Source of the DNA: Deroplatys truncata
Taxonomy: Eukaryota > Arthropoda > Insecta > Mantodea > Mantidae
Reading direction: 5' to 3'
DNA length: 64,000 nt
Assembly: GCA_030765065.1 (NCBI GenBank)
Contig: CM060979.1
Location: 111,712,350 to 111,776,349 of the forward strand
Below the pieces are notes generated by a model, which was not told where the DNA came from, did not search any database, and was given only the letters and a program-made list of their open reading frames with translations. A program made the translations under genes and the position numbers. The first letter of the stretch is position 1, and each line of letters starts with the position of its first letter. Shown piece by piece: positions 1 through 10,745 of the stretch.

Positions 1-2240
1 TGCCTGCTTTTGATTATTATTACATGTTTCTTTCCTTAATAGAGTTTGGGAGTTTAATTTCTTTTAGCTGGTCAAAAGAAAGCGTGAGGTCCAAAGAGCT
101 GGGAGATAAAAATAGCTCATAGAGGTAGTTCATTTTGGCTACCGTTCTTCGGAGAATCATGGTCACCTGGCGCTTTCTGCCAGCTTTCCATCAATATCGT
201 CATCCTCCACTATGTCAAGGAGAGCAAAGCTTAGGTCCAAGCTATGTGAGTAACTCAGCAGTGTATTTTAGTTGATGTGCACAAGTAATAAAAGTAACAT
301 TTGTCGCAGTAATATGGCTCGTGTTATCTTATTTGCTGGGCGCCTGTTATTGTTTTGTTATTTTGAATTTTGGGTTCTTTGTCCTCCGGCTAGCTATTAT
401 TACTCAGTCGAGCAAGTATCTCTGAGCAAGGCGTGTAAACGGAAAGGAGTTGTTGGTAAAAGATAACACTGATAAAATAATTTGTTTCTACACTTTTATT
501 GCCGTCACACATAATTAATAATTTACATATTTAATCTTTATACACGCCTGACTGAAACTGATAGATTTCCGAATGTAATTACTGTCGTATTAGTTGCCGC
601 GTACTTCACATTTTGTAACTAACTTTACGACGTGTACCTCGCGAGATATTCTTCCAAACTGTATGACGTGCACCTCACGAGAAATTCCTTAGAACTGCGC
701 GAAACTTGCTTATGGCTCGAGAATATATACCTACTCCTTCACCTCGAAATGCCTAAACATTATAATAGAGCTGCTATTGGTTATCAAATCGCGCCAACAT
801 TAGCGTCTGTTTTGTCAGCCAATCACTGCTACTAACATATACGCTCTAGGGAAGATATTCCTTCCATTTCTAAAGAAAGGCACGCTACCCTGACGTCATT
901 TGTTTGTCTCTTCTTAGTGATAAACAACTCACACCTCGGTTTATTGTTATTCACTTCTATGGTCAGTTTCAGTGAGGCCGTGTAAACTTATTTCCTAACA
1001 ATACTTATGGCTAACAAACATCTAAAATCCTGTACATACAATAATATTAATTTACACTACAATCACTCTGGCATTCACAGTGTTGTGATATAAAATATTG
1101 CCTCACATTGTATAGAATCCACGAAAATAAATTTATCACACTACACTGCAAAAATCCAGGCAACAAAAGACTTTTCTCGAAAATAAATTAAAACTAATCT
1201 TATATACCGATATTGAAGTATTATTTTACGTAAAATATTCACTACACGTTTACTAAAATAAATAATTCACCTTCACTTATGTTTCTCATGCTACTCAATC
1301 TCTATTAGTAGTTTCGCTACGTACTACTGTTGTTCAGAAACTAGACGCAATAATTGTCAGCAACAAATGTAAATACTCAGGAAGCGGTAGCATATGTAAA
1401 CAACATACTGTACGTGACGTCACTGTTTTTGGAGGAGGTTTAAAAGGGTATTAAAACAACAGTGAAATGTAACATCAAAGAATGCAATAAACACTAACCT
1501 TACTGCTTATAGATGTACTCCATTCTGCGATGGAGTTCACACTAACCGCTAACCTCTCACTAACCATTGAGGTTTACTCTTATCCGAGTGCTGGCTCTAT
1601 TAAAACGTGATTTTATTCAAGAATACAATAACTGAGTTGCCTTTATAGTGGCAGAGCTTCTTGTAGTTTAAATTCCCTATAGGCCATTACCGCGAAAGAG
1701 CGAACAACTGATTGGAAGTAATAGCGTTGCGTCTGCAACAAATCGCTTAGGGAAGTTCCTTTTTCAGGTCTCCGATAGGGAGGACAGGTTCAGTGCGCAT
1801 GTGCGAGAAAAGTCCACAGAATGTGGGTGGCCTTAGTGAGCCCTTCCTGCGACACCCCTGTCATCCCCTTGCCCATCACAACGTAAGTCAAAGCATTCTG
1901 CCCTGCTAACCCTGGACACAAGGAGAATGTGCCCTGACCCGTTCTTTTCACGCATATACGAGTTGTGTGTTCGCCTGAGATAAACCTCACCCTTCTCTTA
2001 TATGCAGGTGCATGAAGCAATCAGAGTTTGCTCGAAAACTCTGCACTCTCTTTTTGAGTTGGCAATGTATACAGAAATTATTTAAAAGCATTTATGGTTC
2101 AAAATTAAAAGGAGGGCAAGTGCTCTTTAGCGCAAGCCGCCGCTTGTACTCATGATGTTAGCAGGAGTAATTCATTATATAACTTACAAAATTATTACAG
2201 AAATCAATATTTTAGGACGTATTATATGGTTGCACTTAGT
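1..2240. other. No recognised gene; AT-rich sequence
   Basis: I recognise no gene or mobile-element domain here. The only local structure is a degenerate tandem repeat at 627-697. A 76-codon open frame at 1790-2020 (minus) has no motif I know and is probably chance. Confidence 0.5.
627..697. repeat. Two-unit degenerate tandem repeat, period 36 bp
   Basis: Two adjacent units (627-661 and 663-697) share GACGTG, ACCTC and CGAGA in register and both end in AACTG. It is a short local duplication with no assigned function. Confidence 0.6.
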
Positions 2241-2395
2241 TGAAAAGTGTTTATACAGTATGACCATCAGGTTTGTTTGTTTGTTTGTTTGTTTTTTTTA
2301 AAGTTCCCTTGTTGTACCCAGTTTATGCTACTGTGTTTTACTGTTTTCATATCGCTTATTTCCGTAACACACATACACACACAAACATCCATGTC

Positions 2396-2475
2396 CGTGG
2401 CGGGACTCGAACCCGCGACCCTCAGCTTGGCGGAGCGCCGGAGCGACCACTCCAGCGACCACGGCTACGAGGGCA
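2396..2475 (-). repeat. tRNA-derived SINE head
   Basis: Read on the minus strand, the segment starts near 2473 with a tRNA-like 5' half (GTAGCCGTGGTCGC) and carries a pol III B-box-like GGTTCGAGTCC paired with a GCGG/CCGC arm. There is no evidence of an intact tRNA fold, so a SINE promoter is more likely than a tRNA gene. A (TTTG)n tract lies beside it at 2272-2296. Confidence 0.6.
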
Positions 2476-2650
2476 TGCAGGTTTGAAATCAACAGGAATA
2501 TAACTGTGTACATTCAGTATATTCTATACATAGTCAGGCTCATAAATAAATTAAATTACTAAATAAATAATTAACATAAGAGTTAAATACAAACTTGCAG
2601 TGTCTGTCTCGTAAAATATGTTACAAATAAAAATAATTTTTAAAAAGTAA

Positions 2651-3356
2651 TCTGTTACATTCATATGACTTGCCCTGCCCTCTATCGGTGTATGTGGGTA
2701 TACAAGCTATTCTTACTAAAGCTTATTTTTCTAACTACTTCATTTAATACAAATAAACCTTTGCAGAAATAGCCTTATATATATCTATCTATATATATAT
2801 ATATATCGATAGTCAAATGTTTAAGAACTGGACGCTATACTCTGCCTTAAAATTTCATACTGTTTCCATACAATTGCGAGAAACAGTTGAATGTTGACAG
2901 GACTTGAGAAGAATGACCAAGTAATGAACAGTTCGAACCATTAATAGCGGATATCTCGGAAACGGTTTATGCCACACAAAAAAGTTATTTGAAACAAATT
3001 GTGTGCTTTAAAGAGTTCTACATTTATTGTGTAGTATGTGTATCGCTTAATGTTTACTAGTTAGATATACAGTATTACACAAAATTCCTTCTCAATGAAG
3101 AGAACTTCATGGGCTATTCCCAGAAAATTCAAGGTATACATTTTATTTGTCATTAAAATGTCTTTAATATATGGGATTTTAATCAAAATCGTTGAAGCCA
3201 TTTTTAAGGAAATAATTTTTTTTTAAAAATGTTTCATGTAAGGGTTAGATGGATGAGGGAATTTTCTTGAATATTTTTGTTACGTCTTTGGAAGATACTG
3301 AACTTAAATACCAAGTCTGGTATTTATCCAACTTTTCGTTTTCGAGTTATACTACT

Positions 3357-3422
<66 letters not shown>

Positions 3423-3558
3423 CGCATACGGACCTTTTTCTAAAAATGCTTTTTCTAGCTTCAGGAGACCTCCAAACATAATCGGTGAAATCTCGAGATC
3501 GAATTTGTGTGTAGAATACAATACTTCCTTTACTTACCATACGTAGTAGAAAAAGTAA
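2651..3558 (+). mobile_element. HX repeat copy 1 (Helentron-like, non-autonomous)
   Basis: The copy begins TCTGTTACATTCATATGAC and ends with the hairpin region ATACGTAGTAG followed by AAAAAGTAA. Its fixed-position microsatellite is a long perfect (CA)n at 3357-3419. A second simple tract (TA/TCTA) lies at 2777-2807. It ends exactly where the LINE reverse-transcriptase similarity begins (3559), so it is inserted in, or joined to, that LINE. No plausible protein is encoded. Confidence 0.75.
3357..3419. repeat. (CA)n microsatellite inside HX copy 1
   Basis: About 31 uninterrupted CA units. The tract sits at the same internal site where other HX copies carry shorter CA/GT tracts, so it is a component of the element and not a random microsatellite. 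Confidence 0.95.
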
Positions 3559-4285
3559 ACATTACTCCGAGATCCTTTTTAGTTTCGACAGATTGTAATC
3601 TTATTCCGTCTATGTTGTAATTATGATCAACATTTCTACTGAGTCTAGAAAAGGACACGGAAATTTTAGTATGTTAAAAGCAAGATTATTCCCTTCACTG
3701 CATATTTAGTGTATTCACATAATTTTGTTATTTAACATAATCAGAAACAGATTTTATGGCTTTATTCTTTTTTAAATCTGTAAATATGAAAATAATTAGA
3801 AGGCTTAACAGGTAATCATGTGTCATTAATAAATAAAAGAAACATCTAATACATGGCCTAATTTAGAACCTTGTAGTACCCCTGATAAAACTTCAAAACT
3901 GTATGGTGTACTATATTTTATTTATCAACTTGTACTCTCAACTTTAGATAGGATGCCATAGAAAACCATATAATGGTAATTTTTGTATTAATTTATCGTG
4001 ATTAACCTTGTCGAAAGCTTTTGAAAGTCTGTGTGTATAACATCAATTTGCGAGCTTTTAACTAACTCACTCGATACATAATGGGCAAAGTTGCATAAAT
4101 TAATTACTGTAAACCTATCGGGCATAAACCCATGCTGCATAATAGGTACTAATGTTGAATTTTACATGGAATATATGCATATTTATAAAGTATAATTTCA
4201 AGTATTTTAGCTGTAGTTGATAAAATTGTCACTGATATATAATTTACAATCATTTTAGAATTTCCATATTTAAAAGTTGTGGTTA
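3559..4285 (-). pseudogene. LINE reverse transcriptase fragment (Jockey/CR1-like ORF2), decayed
   Basis: Translating the minus strand from 4283 down gives the expected order of non-LTR reverse transcriptase motifs, with stops and frameshifts: an ISVTILSTTAKILEIIL segment (cf. NYRPISLLPTLSKIFE), HGFMP, then DF.KAFDKVNHDKL (RT core) and SGVLQGSKLGHVL (cf. SGVPQGSHLGPLL). CSEGNNLAFN and IDGIRLQSVETKKDLGVMF follow close to 3560. The FADD catalytic box is not visible. The fragment is cut at its 5' side by the TA-flanked transposon starting at 4286 and at its 3' side by HX copy 1. It is non-functional. The clade assignment is by motif memory only. Confidence 0.75.
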
Positions 4286-5397
4286 GGAGAAAGGTCCCTA
4301 ATTTGAACCGCCCTGATATTTTCTAAACTATACGACAGATGTCACCATAATCCTAGCAGAAGCGTGGCGTGTACAACTATGAATGCTTGGAGTTGTTGAC
4401 TTTGCATTCTGAGCTGTGGTTTCAGTTCTATGAAGTGTTGTGTGTTTTTGGTGCTTCAGAAGTAATATTTGACTCGTTTAGCTAAGCTTATACGACCAAT
4501 TAGGTAAGTTTGCGATGATCTATATATATTACATGTTATGAAGTGCTTCTTTAGCAACAATATTCATGCATACGTTTTTTCAAGCAGCGTCTTTCCTAGT
4601 CACATAGATGCTAAAGATTCCAAAATGGCGTGGCTCGTAAATTGAACCACTGTTTGAACCCTATACTGAACTGGTCCAATTTAGGAAACCTATTGAAGTT
4701 CTAGGATTGTCCAACTGCGAATAGTATATCTTGTGAATAAATATCGATATAATATGTTAAGTTAAAAAAAATCATGTTAAAAACAGTGGCTGATATGAAT
4801 ATGTGAATGTAAATTGTCTGAAATTATGGACATGATCCAGTGTATGAGTAGGATATGGCTTCACCAAAGTGTGCAAAAGTTAGTGCTAAGAAGAAAGTGG
4901 TTTATTGCGAAGGCTGTGTATAATTGGACTCTTGTATGAGAGAAAAATTAGTAAAACCTCTATATTTGCAAATAATACCTATTCCAAAAACCAAGTGATC
5001 GTCATTACTTAAAAATTTAAAATGTTCAAGGAAATTGCTATTTTTATCACAAGTTTGGACTCTACTTTTGTTGCTGATAGCATATTTGTTTTGAATGTAC
5101 AATAAAATATGTGTATTTTGTATTAATAAAAATACTTTTAAACTTAAAAGTATGGGGTTCATTTTAAGGCACGGGTGGTTCAATTTAAGGACACGTTCCT
5201 AATTTGAACCGATTTACACCATCTCACTTTTTAAATGTTATTTAATTGATAATTGTATTAATTTTAAATTGTGTTGAGGATATTGATAGCTCAAGGATTT
5301 TTCACTTTAACGCTTGCATTTCTGAAAATTTGGATTTGAAATTATAATTATTATTTACTATTTAGGCGTAAGTGGTTCAATATAGGGACCTTTCCCC
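4286..5397. mobile_element. 1112-bp DNA transposon with 24-bp TIRs and TA target duplication
   Basis: The left end reads GGAGAAAGGTCCCTAATTTG followed by AACC. The reverse complement of the right end reads GGGGAAAGGTCCCTATATTG followed by AACC, so 21 of 24 positions match. Both ends are flanked by TA (4284-4285 and 5398-5399), as in the Tc1/mariner/pogo superfamily. The GGTTCAATTTAGGA-type end motif recurs internally near 4638-4690, and as a head-to-head pair at 5177-5210, possibly extra transposase sites. No transposase domain is recognisable. A short plus-strand frame at 4858 (MASPKCAKVSAKKK) is unassigned. The element is inserted between the reverse-transcriptase and endonuclease parts of the minus-strand LINE. 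Confidence 0.8.
5177..5210. repeat. Palindromic internal copy of the transposon end motif
   Basis: GGTTCAATTTAAGGA is followed after four bases by TTCCTAATTTGAACC, an imperfect inverted pair of the same motif that forms both termini of the surrounding element. Confidence 0.75.
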
Positions 5398-5399
5398 TA

Positions 5400-5831
5400 C
5401 TTAGTTAACTTCTGCTTATCAGGGAAAACATTTTCTTAAATAATGATATTATTATATATATACAATTTAGACGTATCTAAATATCTAGACAGCCTTTAAA
5501 TACACAAAACGGAATGACGTCAGCGCAGATGAGCTTTTAGGCTTCAACGTCCTGTATTACATTCTAAAAATGGCAATCTTTGAGAATACAGTGTCTTTTT
5601 AATTCCTATTAATACTCCTCCATCACGTTTGGTTTTACACGTTGGATTACCCCAGTCTTTTCTATATACCATCTATCATAAAAAAGCTCTGAACCATGTT
5701 TTTGTGAAACAAATAACATCATAGTTATTTGATGATATATTGAGGTACAACATTTGTGTTTTACTATGTAGAGGGTGTTGGTCTATCTAAAGTAATCCGC
5801 AAAACGATTGGCAGTATTCCGTTCAGTATGG
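5400..5831 (-). pseudogene. LINE endonuclease-domain fragment (ORF2 N-terminal part)
   Basis: On the minus strand near 5750-5570 the translation gives NNYDVICFTKTWF, then YRKDWGNPTCKTKRDGGVLI and IKKTLYS. This matches the apurinic-like endonuclease signature of non-LTR retrotransposons (NNYDVICLTETWL ... RKDR ... RGGGVLIAVK). Stops and a frameshift break it. It lies upstream of the reverse-transcriptase fragment in the same orientation, so both are parts of one element separated by the DNA transposon at 4286-5397. The glutamate of the TETW motif appears as lysine, so the active site is lost. Confidence 0.7.
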
Positions 5832-6121
5832 GTCGTCCTCCGTGGACTAGTGGTACCGTGCTAGCCTCTAGTTCCCAAGGTCGCGGGTTCAAACCCGGCG
5901 GAGGGCGGGCGTAAAAATCCTTAGCATGGCTTTCTTCGGAAGGGAAGTAAAGCCGGTGGTCCCGTGTCGTAGATTTACGGCACGTAAAAGAACCTCAAGC
6001 CTGATAAAGAGGCCTCTGAGCAAAATTACCGGTCTTTAAAGCGCAATATGGAATGGGACGCTAAGAACCACAGTAGTTAAAGAGCGTCCATAAATAAAAC
6101 TCAATTTAAATTTAAATTTTA
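5832..6121 (+). mobile_element. SINE-A copy 1, tRNA-derived, with perfect 12-bp target duplication
   Basis: The 290-bp element has an A-box-like region (GGACTAGTGGTACCG) and a B box GGTTCAAACC, followed by a non-tRNA body and a tail with AATAAAACTCAATTT. CGTTCAGTATGG flanks it at 5820-5831 and 6122-6133, a perfect target-site duplication that fixes both ends. It is inserted in the minus-strand LINE. Pol III transcription and LINE-driven retroposition are known for this class; the partner LINE is unknown. Confidence 0.92.
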
Positions 6122-6133
6122 CGTTCAGTATGG

Positions 6134-6560
6134 TAATTTCAGATTCACAAAAATTCTGTTTTTGTTGATGGTTTTGTTTATTTGTTTTAATTTAAAGGTA
6201 AAAATCATTATAGGTTAAATTTATTTATAATAATAAATACAATAGCATACATCGAATATTTTAGCAGTAAATAATAAGCTTATCATTAGACAAAGACATT
6301 TAAAACGTATTAGTTAAGTTTATCAAATTCATTCACCTTATTCACTTGGATCACCGCAGATTGATCATCTGCTCTCATGAATATTTTACCGTTGCTTGCC
6401 CAGATATTTAATGTCCCTTGAGTTTCTTAATTCTCTTGCTTTAGCAAACAATTTCTTTCTTTCCGAACATAAGCTCTCATTTATATAAATAGAGCCCAAA
6501 TCGATAGTATTGAAATTTCTTTTAACTCTCCTTTTACGTAGCATCTCCTCCTTAAAGCAT
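6134..6560 (-). pseudogene. LINE ORF1 C-terminal fragment (baculovirus FP-like domain) and start of ORF2
   Basis: On the minus strand from about 6555 the translation gives EMLRKRRVKRNFNTIDLGSI, IYINESLCSERKKLFAKARE, then IWASNGKIFMRADDQSAVIQ. This resembles the FP-type domain at the end of many insect LINE ORF1 proteins (IYVNEHLT...KKLFAKAR...VWTRNGRIFVRK). A frame starting MSLSNDKLIIYC follows and may be the beginning of ORF2. It completes the ORF1-endonuclease-RT order of the LINE on this strand. Frameshifts and stops make it a relic. Confidence 0.6.
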
Positions 6561-6804
6561 ATTCTGGTGAATTTTACAATTACCTAATGGGGGGGGGATC
6601 CGTTCTTCAGAACGAGTTGGTAAACGATGACACGCGTCAATATTCCCAGCTTTGATTTCCACCTGGAACACGTGACCGACTTCTTTAACCACTGTAGTCG
6701 CAGGTGGTTAGGGAAGTAGGTACTCCATGGATTGCAATCATGTTTATTCTTGAATACTGTTCCAAACCTACTATTCCTCTTTGTTAGTAGCTCAGAATTT
6801 ATTT
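6561..6804. other. Short unassigned interval
   Basis: Apart from a run of nine G near 6589 I see no recognisable feature. An open frame on the minus strand here has no known motif. Confidence 0.4.
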
Positions 6805-6934
6805 TTACTTTCTCTACTACGTATAGTAAGTAGGGGAAGTATTGCATTCCACCCAAAAATTCGATACCGAGATTTCACCGGAAATACACGTTTTGAGACC
6901 TCCTGAATCCAAAAAAAGCATTTTTGGAAACATG

Positions 6935-6970
<36 letters not shown>

Positions 6971-7676
6971 TGTGTGTCTGTGAACAGCATAACTCAAAAA
7001 CTAACAGTCGAATAAACACCAAACTTGGTATTTACGTTCAGTATCTTCAACAGATGCGAAACTAAGATTTTCAAGAAAATCCCCCCACCCCAGACTACCC
7101 TTTACCTGGAACATTTTTTTTCGAAAATTTTAATTTTCTCAAAAATGGCTCTAACGATTTTGATGAAAATATCATATGTTTAAGATAATGTCATGAGAAA
7201 TGAAATTTATATCTCGAAATTTCTGGGAATGTCTCCAAAAGTATTCTTCATTGTGAACGACTTTTGCATAACTGGTAAACCATAAGAGATAGACAAAATT
7301 GTACTACACAAAAAATGTAGATCGCGTTAAAATACACAATTTATGTCATATACATTTCTTTTGTTGAGTGAACCGTTTTCGTGATATTGCTTGTTATTTC
7401 CTTAAATTTTCCAATACTTATACTTTTTCTCAAATTCGTTATTCATTTGTTTATGTCCTGGACATGCAAAGAGAATGGAATGCGCCACATAGCAACCAGC
7501 GATAAAATATTTGACTATCGCTTAAAAGCTACCATATTCCCCTTGCATCTACAAGAAAATTACCAATAAGATTGACATCTCGATATCTCGATTAACATGA
7601 AGCATATGGAGAATAAGCGTTTGTAAAAATATTTTGTACAAGAGTAGAGAAAGTCATGTGAGTGTAACACATCAGA
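6805..7676 (-). mobile_element. HX repeat copy 2
   Basis: Full-length copy. The hairpin end lies on the left (TTACTTTCTCTACTACGTAT) and the TCTGATG-type end on the right, here diverged. A (GT)n tract at 6938-6968 is in the family's fixed position. The left flank is a T run, and no flanking duplication is visible. Confidence 0.85.
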
Positions 7677-8213
7677 ATTTTTAAAATTAGTATTCTCCGT
7701 TTTCAAATCATTGGTTATTTTCATCTTGCTCTTGCTTCTGCAATATTTCTTTATTTTCATCTAGCTTTTCATTTGCTAAATTTAGAGATTTTCCAAGTTA
7801 TTTTACTTCTGAAGTTAATGTTTTAATTAATTCATACATTCCTTCAATTAAAATTTCGTACGGCTTAACATTCCTTCTTACTCTTTCATTGTGCAAGCTA
7901 AGTACTTCTTCCTTGCGAAATATAGAAACTATATTTGTAATGATCATTTTATTATTCTATAAATTTCATATTATCTTCATATTTCCATTAATTTAAACAT
8001 TTATTATGATACCAATTATTACACTTACAAACTGTAATTTTGCATTGACATCCTACATAGATACACACAAAATAGAACGGTCATTTTGATTGATAGGTCA
8101 CTGCAATAGACACTATGGATTGATAATTTTCGTATGGTATGGTTATGTTGTTATTTGACAATAGTCACAATCGATAATTTGCAACAGGTGTTTTAGAAAC
8201 GTGGTTTGTATTT
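7677..8213. other. No recognised feature
   Basis: AT-rich sequence with no coding motif, tRNA-like box or terminal repeat that I can recognise. Confidence 0.4.
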
Positions 8214-10066
8214 TTACTTTCTCTACTACGTATAGTAAGTAGGGGAAGTATTGTATTCCACCCAAAAATTCGACCCCGAGATTTCACCGGAAATATATGT
8301 TTTGAGACCCCCTGAATCCAAAAAAGCATTTTTGGAAACATGTCCGTGTGATTGTCTGTGTGTGTGTCTGTGAACAGCATAACTCAGAAATGAACAGTCG
8401 GATAAACACCAAACTTGGTATTTAGATTCAGTATCTTCCAGAGATGCGACACGAAGGTTTTCAAGAAAATCCCCCCACCCCAGATTACCCTTTGCATGGA
8501 ACATTTTACGAAAATTTTAATTTTCTCAAAAATGGCTCTAACGATTTTGATTAAAATATTAAAATATTAAGATATTTTCATGACAAATAAAATGTATATC
8601 TTGAATTTTCTGGGAATGTCTCCAAAAGTATTCTTCATTGTGAACGACTTTTGCATAACTGGTAAACCATAAGAGATAGACAAAGTTTTACTACACAAAA
8701 AATGCACATCGCGTTAAAATACACAATTTATGTCCTATACATTTTTTTGTTGAGTGAACCATTTTCGAGATATTGTTTGTTATTCCCTTAAATTTTCCAA
8801 TACTTATACTTTTTCTCAAATGGGAATTCGTTATTCATTTTTACTTTCTCTACTACGTATAGTAAGTAGGGGAAGTATTGCATTCCACCCAAAAATTCGA
8901 TACCGAGATTTCACCGGAAATACATGTTTTGAGACCTCCTGAATCCAAAAAAAGCTTTTTTGGAAACATGTCCGTGTGTGTGTCTGTGTGTCTGTGTGTG
9001 TGTGTGTGTGTCTGTGTGTGTGTCTGTGTGTGTGTGAACAGCATAACTCAAAAACGAACAGTCGGATAAACACCAAACTTGATATTTAGGTTCAGTGTCT
9101 TCCAGAGATGCGACACGAAGGTTTTCAAGAAAATCCCCCCACCCCAGACTACCCTTTACATGGAACATTTTTCGAAAATTTTAATTTTCTCAAAAATGGC
9201 TCTAACGATTTTGATTAAAATATCATATGTTTAAGATAATGTCATGAGAAATGAAATGTATATCTCGAATTTTCTGGGAATGTCTCCAAAAGTATTCTTC
9301 ATTGTGAACGACTTTTGCATAACTGGTAAACCATAAGAGATAGACAAAATTTTACTACACAAAAAATGTAGATCGCGTTAAAATACACAACTTATGTCAT
9401 ATACATTTCTTTTGTTGAGTGAACCATTTTCGAGATATTGCTTGTTATTCTCTTAAATTTTCCAATACTTATACTTTTTCTCAAATTCGTTATTCATTTT
9501 TTTATGTCTTGGACTTGCAAAGAGAATGGAATGCGCCGCATAGCAACCAGCGTTAAAATATTTTACTATCGCTTAAAAGCTACCATATTCCCCTTTCATC
9601 TACATGAAAATTACCAATAAGATTGACATCTCGATATCTCGATTAACATGAAGCATATGGAGAATAGGCGTTTGTAAAAATAGATTGTACAAGAGTAGAG
9701 AAAGTCATGTGAGTGTAACACATCAGATTTTTTTTGTCTTGCTTATGCAAAGAGCATTAATCTGTGACAAAGAGAATGGTGCTGCACTTAGCAACCAGCT
9801 ATTAAGAGATATGTCTATGCTTAAAGGCTGCTGTTTTTCTATATTGCCCTTGCAAATACAAAACATGGGGAATATAGTACGCCTTAAGCGAAAGTAAAAT
9901 ATTTTTAGAACTAGTCGCTATGTGAAAAATGTAATTCTCTTTGCATGTCAAAAGATCGTTTCTGCAAATGTTTATCTCGATTAATATGAAATAGATTGGA
10001 GAGTAACAGTTTGTAAAAATAGTTTGTACAAGAGTAGAGAAAGCCATGTGAGTGTAACACATCAGA
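8214..10066 (-). mobile_element. HX repeat copy 3, split by HX copy 4
   Basis: The hairpin-end part is 8214-8840 and the rest resumes at 9728-10066. The join falls in a T-rich stretch (TTCATTTTTTT in uninterrupted copies). After copy 4 the family sequence continues with a TGTC..GCAAAGAG motif and CTTAGCAACCAGC, and ends CACATCAGA. The right-hand part is more diverged than copy 4, as expected for an older host copy. Confidence 0.85.
8841..9727 (-). mobile_element. HX repeat copy 4, nested in copy 3
   Basis: A complete 887-bp copy from TTACTTTCTCTACTACGTAT to CACATCAGA, with an interrupted GT/CTGT tract at about 8970-9036. It lies inside copy 3 in the same orientation and is very similar to copies 2 and 7, which suggests relatively recent activity. 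Confidence 0.9.
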
Positions 10067-10745
10067 TTTTTTTTGTTCATAGTGGTCACAACAGATTGCT
10101 TACACACGATGATGTGCTAGCAATTTTGAACGTTGGTATCACTACTGTCAGTCTTGTTTATATACGAAAGTTTCTTTTTATGATAAAAATTTAAACCACT
10201 TCCACTTAATTGCAATAGAAACCTTCATGTTCACAGTAGCTTTGTAGTTCTGAGATATGATGCAGCACATATTACGCAGTTTCAACGTCTATAACTTGCA
10301 GGCTTTAATAACTATTCAGGAGCTGACTTTGCCCACATTCAGCAAGCCATGATACCAACTTACCTACATTAAACACGTTTATTAATATCTAAAGAGCTTA
10401 AATTCAGAACTCAGTCACTAAAACAACAAAGATACGTAGGTGTTTTCTTAAGTTTACAAATAGCAGTCAATGAATCAATTCTCTCATTTCATGAGAAAGA
10501 AAAATACTAAAATTAATTTTAAGGTACAAATATACTATGTTGTAAAATGTAATGTAACGTAAGATACAAGCTCTGTTCTGCATAATGCATAGTTTTAATA
10601 TATGTCACCTACTATTTCACTGAGTGCTACTGCTTCGATATAATCGCGAGGATGGTATTTTTGGATGATAATCAGAGAAAATAACAGGAATAATAAGATA
10701 TATGTTCTTGTAAGAAGTGTTGGGCATCGACTGAAATAAACAAAA
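10067..10745. other. No recognised feature
   Basis: AT-rich interval between two HX copies with no coding motif or tRNA-like promoter that I can support. Confidence 0.4.

Noticed and set aside
5834-5905. Possible functional tRNA gene at the SINE-A head
   Set aside because: The A and B boxes are present, but the arms do not give a full cloverleaf and the segment recurs six times with a common non-tRNA body and target duplications.
9438-9620. Repeated 60-62-codon open frame (ILLNFPILILFLKFVIH...) at 7381, 9438 and 14147
   Set aside because: Lies at the same place within HX copies 2, 4 and 7; no start context or conservation beyond DNA identity.
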